Assembly (NCBI RefSeq): GCF_001602625.1 | Contig: NZ_LECR01000042.1 | Span: forward strand, 1 to 5,987 | DNA length: 5,987 nt | Direction: 5' to 3' | Origin: Sodalis-like endosymbiont of Proechinophthirus fluctus | GTDB lineage: Bacteria > Pseudomonadota > Gammaproteobacteria > Enterobacterales > Enterobacteriaceae | Shown here: positions 5,765 to 5,987 of the stretch, in pieces | How the letters are laid out: each line of letters starts with the position of its first letter | Position numbering within the stretch: position 1 is the stretch's first letter | Notes under the pieces: model-generated | The model's database searches: none | What the model was told of the DNA's origin: nothing | What the model saw: the letters and a program-made list of their open reading frames with translations, nothing else | Position numbers and translations under genes: made by a program

Positions 5765-5987
5765 ATGAAAATTGGCATTATCGGTGCAATGGAACAGGAA
5801 GTCGCGCTGCTGCGTGACAGCTTGAGCCACTCTACTCTCCATCAGCAGGCGAGGTGTGAAATTTATACCGGTCAGCTACACGGCGTTGAGGTAGCACTTG
5901 TGAAATCCGGCATCGGTAAGGTTTCCGCCGCGTTGGGGACCACGCTGCTACTGGATCATTTCAAGCCTGAGCTGGTCATCAATACCG
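5765..5987 (+). CDS. mtn: 5'-methylthioadenosine/S-adenosylhomocysteine nucleosidase, N-terminal part (cut by window edge)
   Basis: MtnN (Pfs) cleaves the glycosidic bond of methylthioadenosine and S-adenosylhomocysteine. It serves methionine salvage, relieves product inhibition of methyltransferases and supplies S-ribosylhomocysteine, the precursor used by LuxS for autoinducer-2. The 74 visible codons begin [18 protein letters not shown] (E. coli [18 protein letters not shown]) and include the catalytic Glu12. [20 protein letters not shown] and [20 protein letters not shown] follow, all close to E. coli, with no lesion. The remaining roughly 155 residues, including the other catalytic acids, lie beyond the window. 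ATG 5765 is chosen because it matches the family N-terminus and has AGGA nine bases upstream. An in-frame ATG at 5711 would add 18 residues but lacks a ribosome site. Divergent from dgt, as in E. coli. Confidence 0.97.
   Translation, partial: MKIGIIGAMEQEVALLRDSLSHSTLHQQARCEIYTGQLHGVEVALVKSGIGKVSAALGTTLLLDHFKPELVINT

Noticed and set aside
1..5987. Insertion sequence, tRNA or rRNA
   Set aside because: No transposase fragments, terminal inverted repeats, tRNA-like arms or rRNA motifs were seen; the gene breaks look like plain deletions, frameshifts and stops.

Overview
The window looks like chromosome from a gammaproteobacterium of the Enterobacterales, most likely a Sodalis-type insect endosymbiont in an early stage of genome decay. 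Two housekeeping genes (dgt, mtn) read cleanly and are close to their Escherichia coli counterparts. They keep the E. coli neighbourhood mtn / dgt / degP / cdaR. Everything from degP down to base 1 is recognisable but broken by stops, frameshifts and internal deletions. No insertion sequence, prophage, tRNA or rRNA was seen. The organism assignment is inference from this mix of conserved order and mass pseudogenisation; family matches are from memory of E. coli proteins, not from a search.

Layout from left to right. Bases 1-350 (minus) are a glycerate kinase remnant (garK) that runs off the left edge and has lost about 140 codons from its middle. Bases 401-677 (minus) are the N-terminal quarter of a glucarate dehydratase-related protein (gudX). 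Bases 678-1232 form a long divergent intergenic region. Bases 1233 to about 1801 (plus) are the N-terminal part of a GudP/GarP-type sugar-acid transporter. It collides tail to tail at about 1800 with the N-terminal half of cdaR (minus, to 2464), the sugar-diacid regulator. degP (minus, 2648-3934) follows, with a plausible terminator and a sigma-E-like promoter but many disabling lesions. dgt (minus, 4087-5601) is intact. mtn (plus, from 5765) is divergent from dgt and leaves the window after 74 codons.

Functionally, the left 2.5 kb was once a D-glucarate/D-galactarate catabolic island: regulator (CdaR), transporter, dehydratase-family protein and glycerate kinase. Every member is dead, consistent with loss of selection for dietary sugar acids in a host-restricted bacterium. 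The periplasmic protease/chaperone DegP has also been lost as an intact gene, while nucleotide (Dgt) and methylthioadenosine/SAH (MtnN) turnover is kept. I do not see a new biological system here. The most informative observations are about the mechanism of decay: three short tandem duplications, one in each of three neighbouring pseudogenes, and several deletion scars whose junctions can be read almost to the base.
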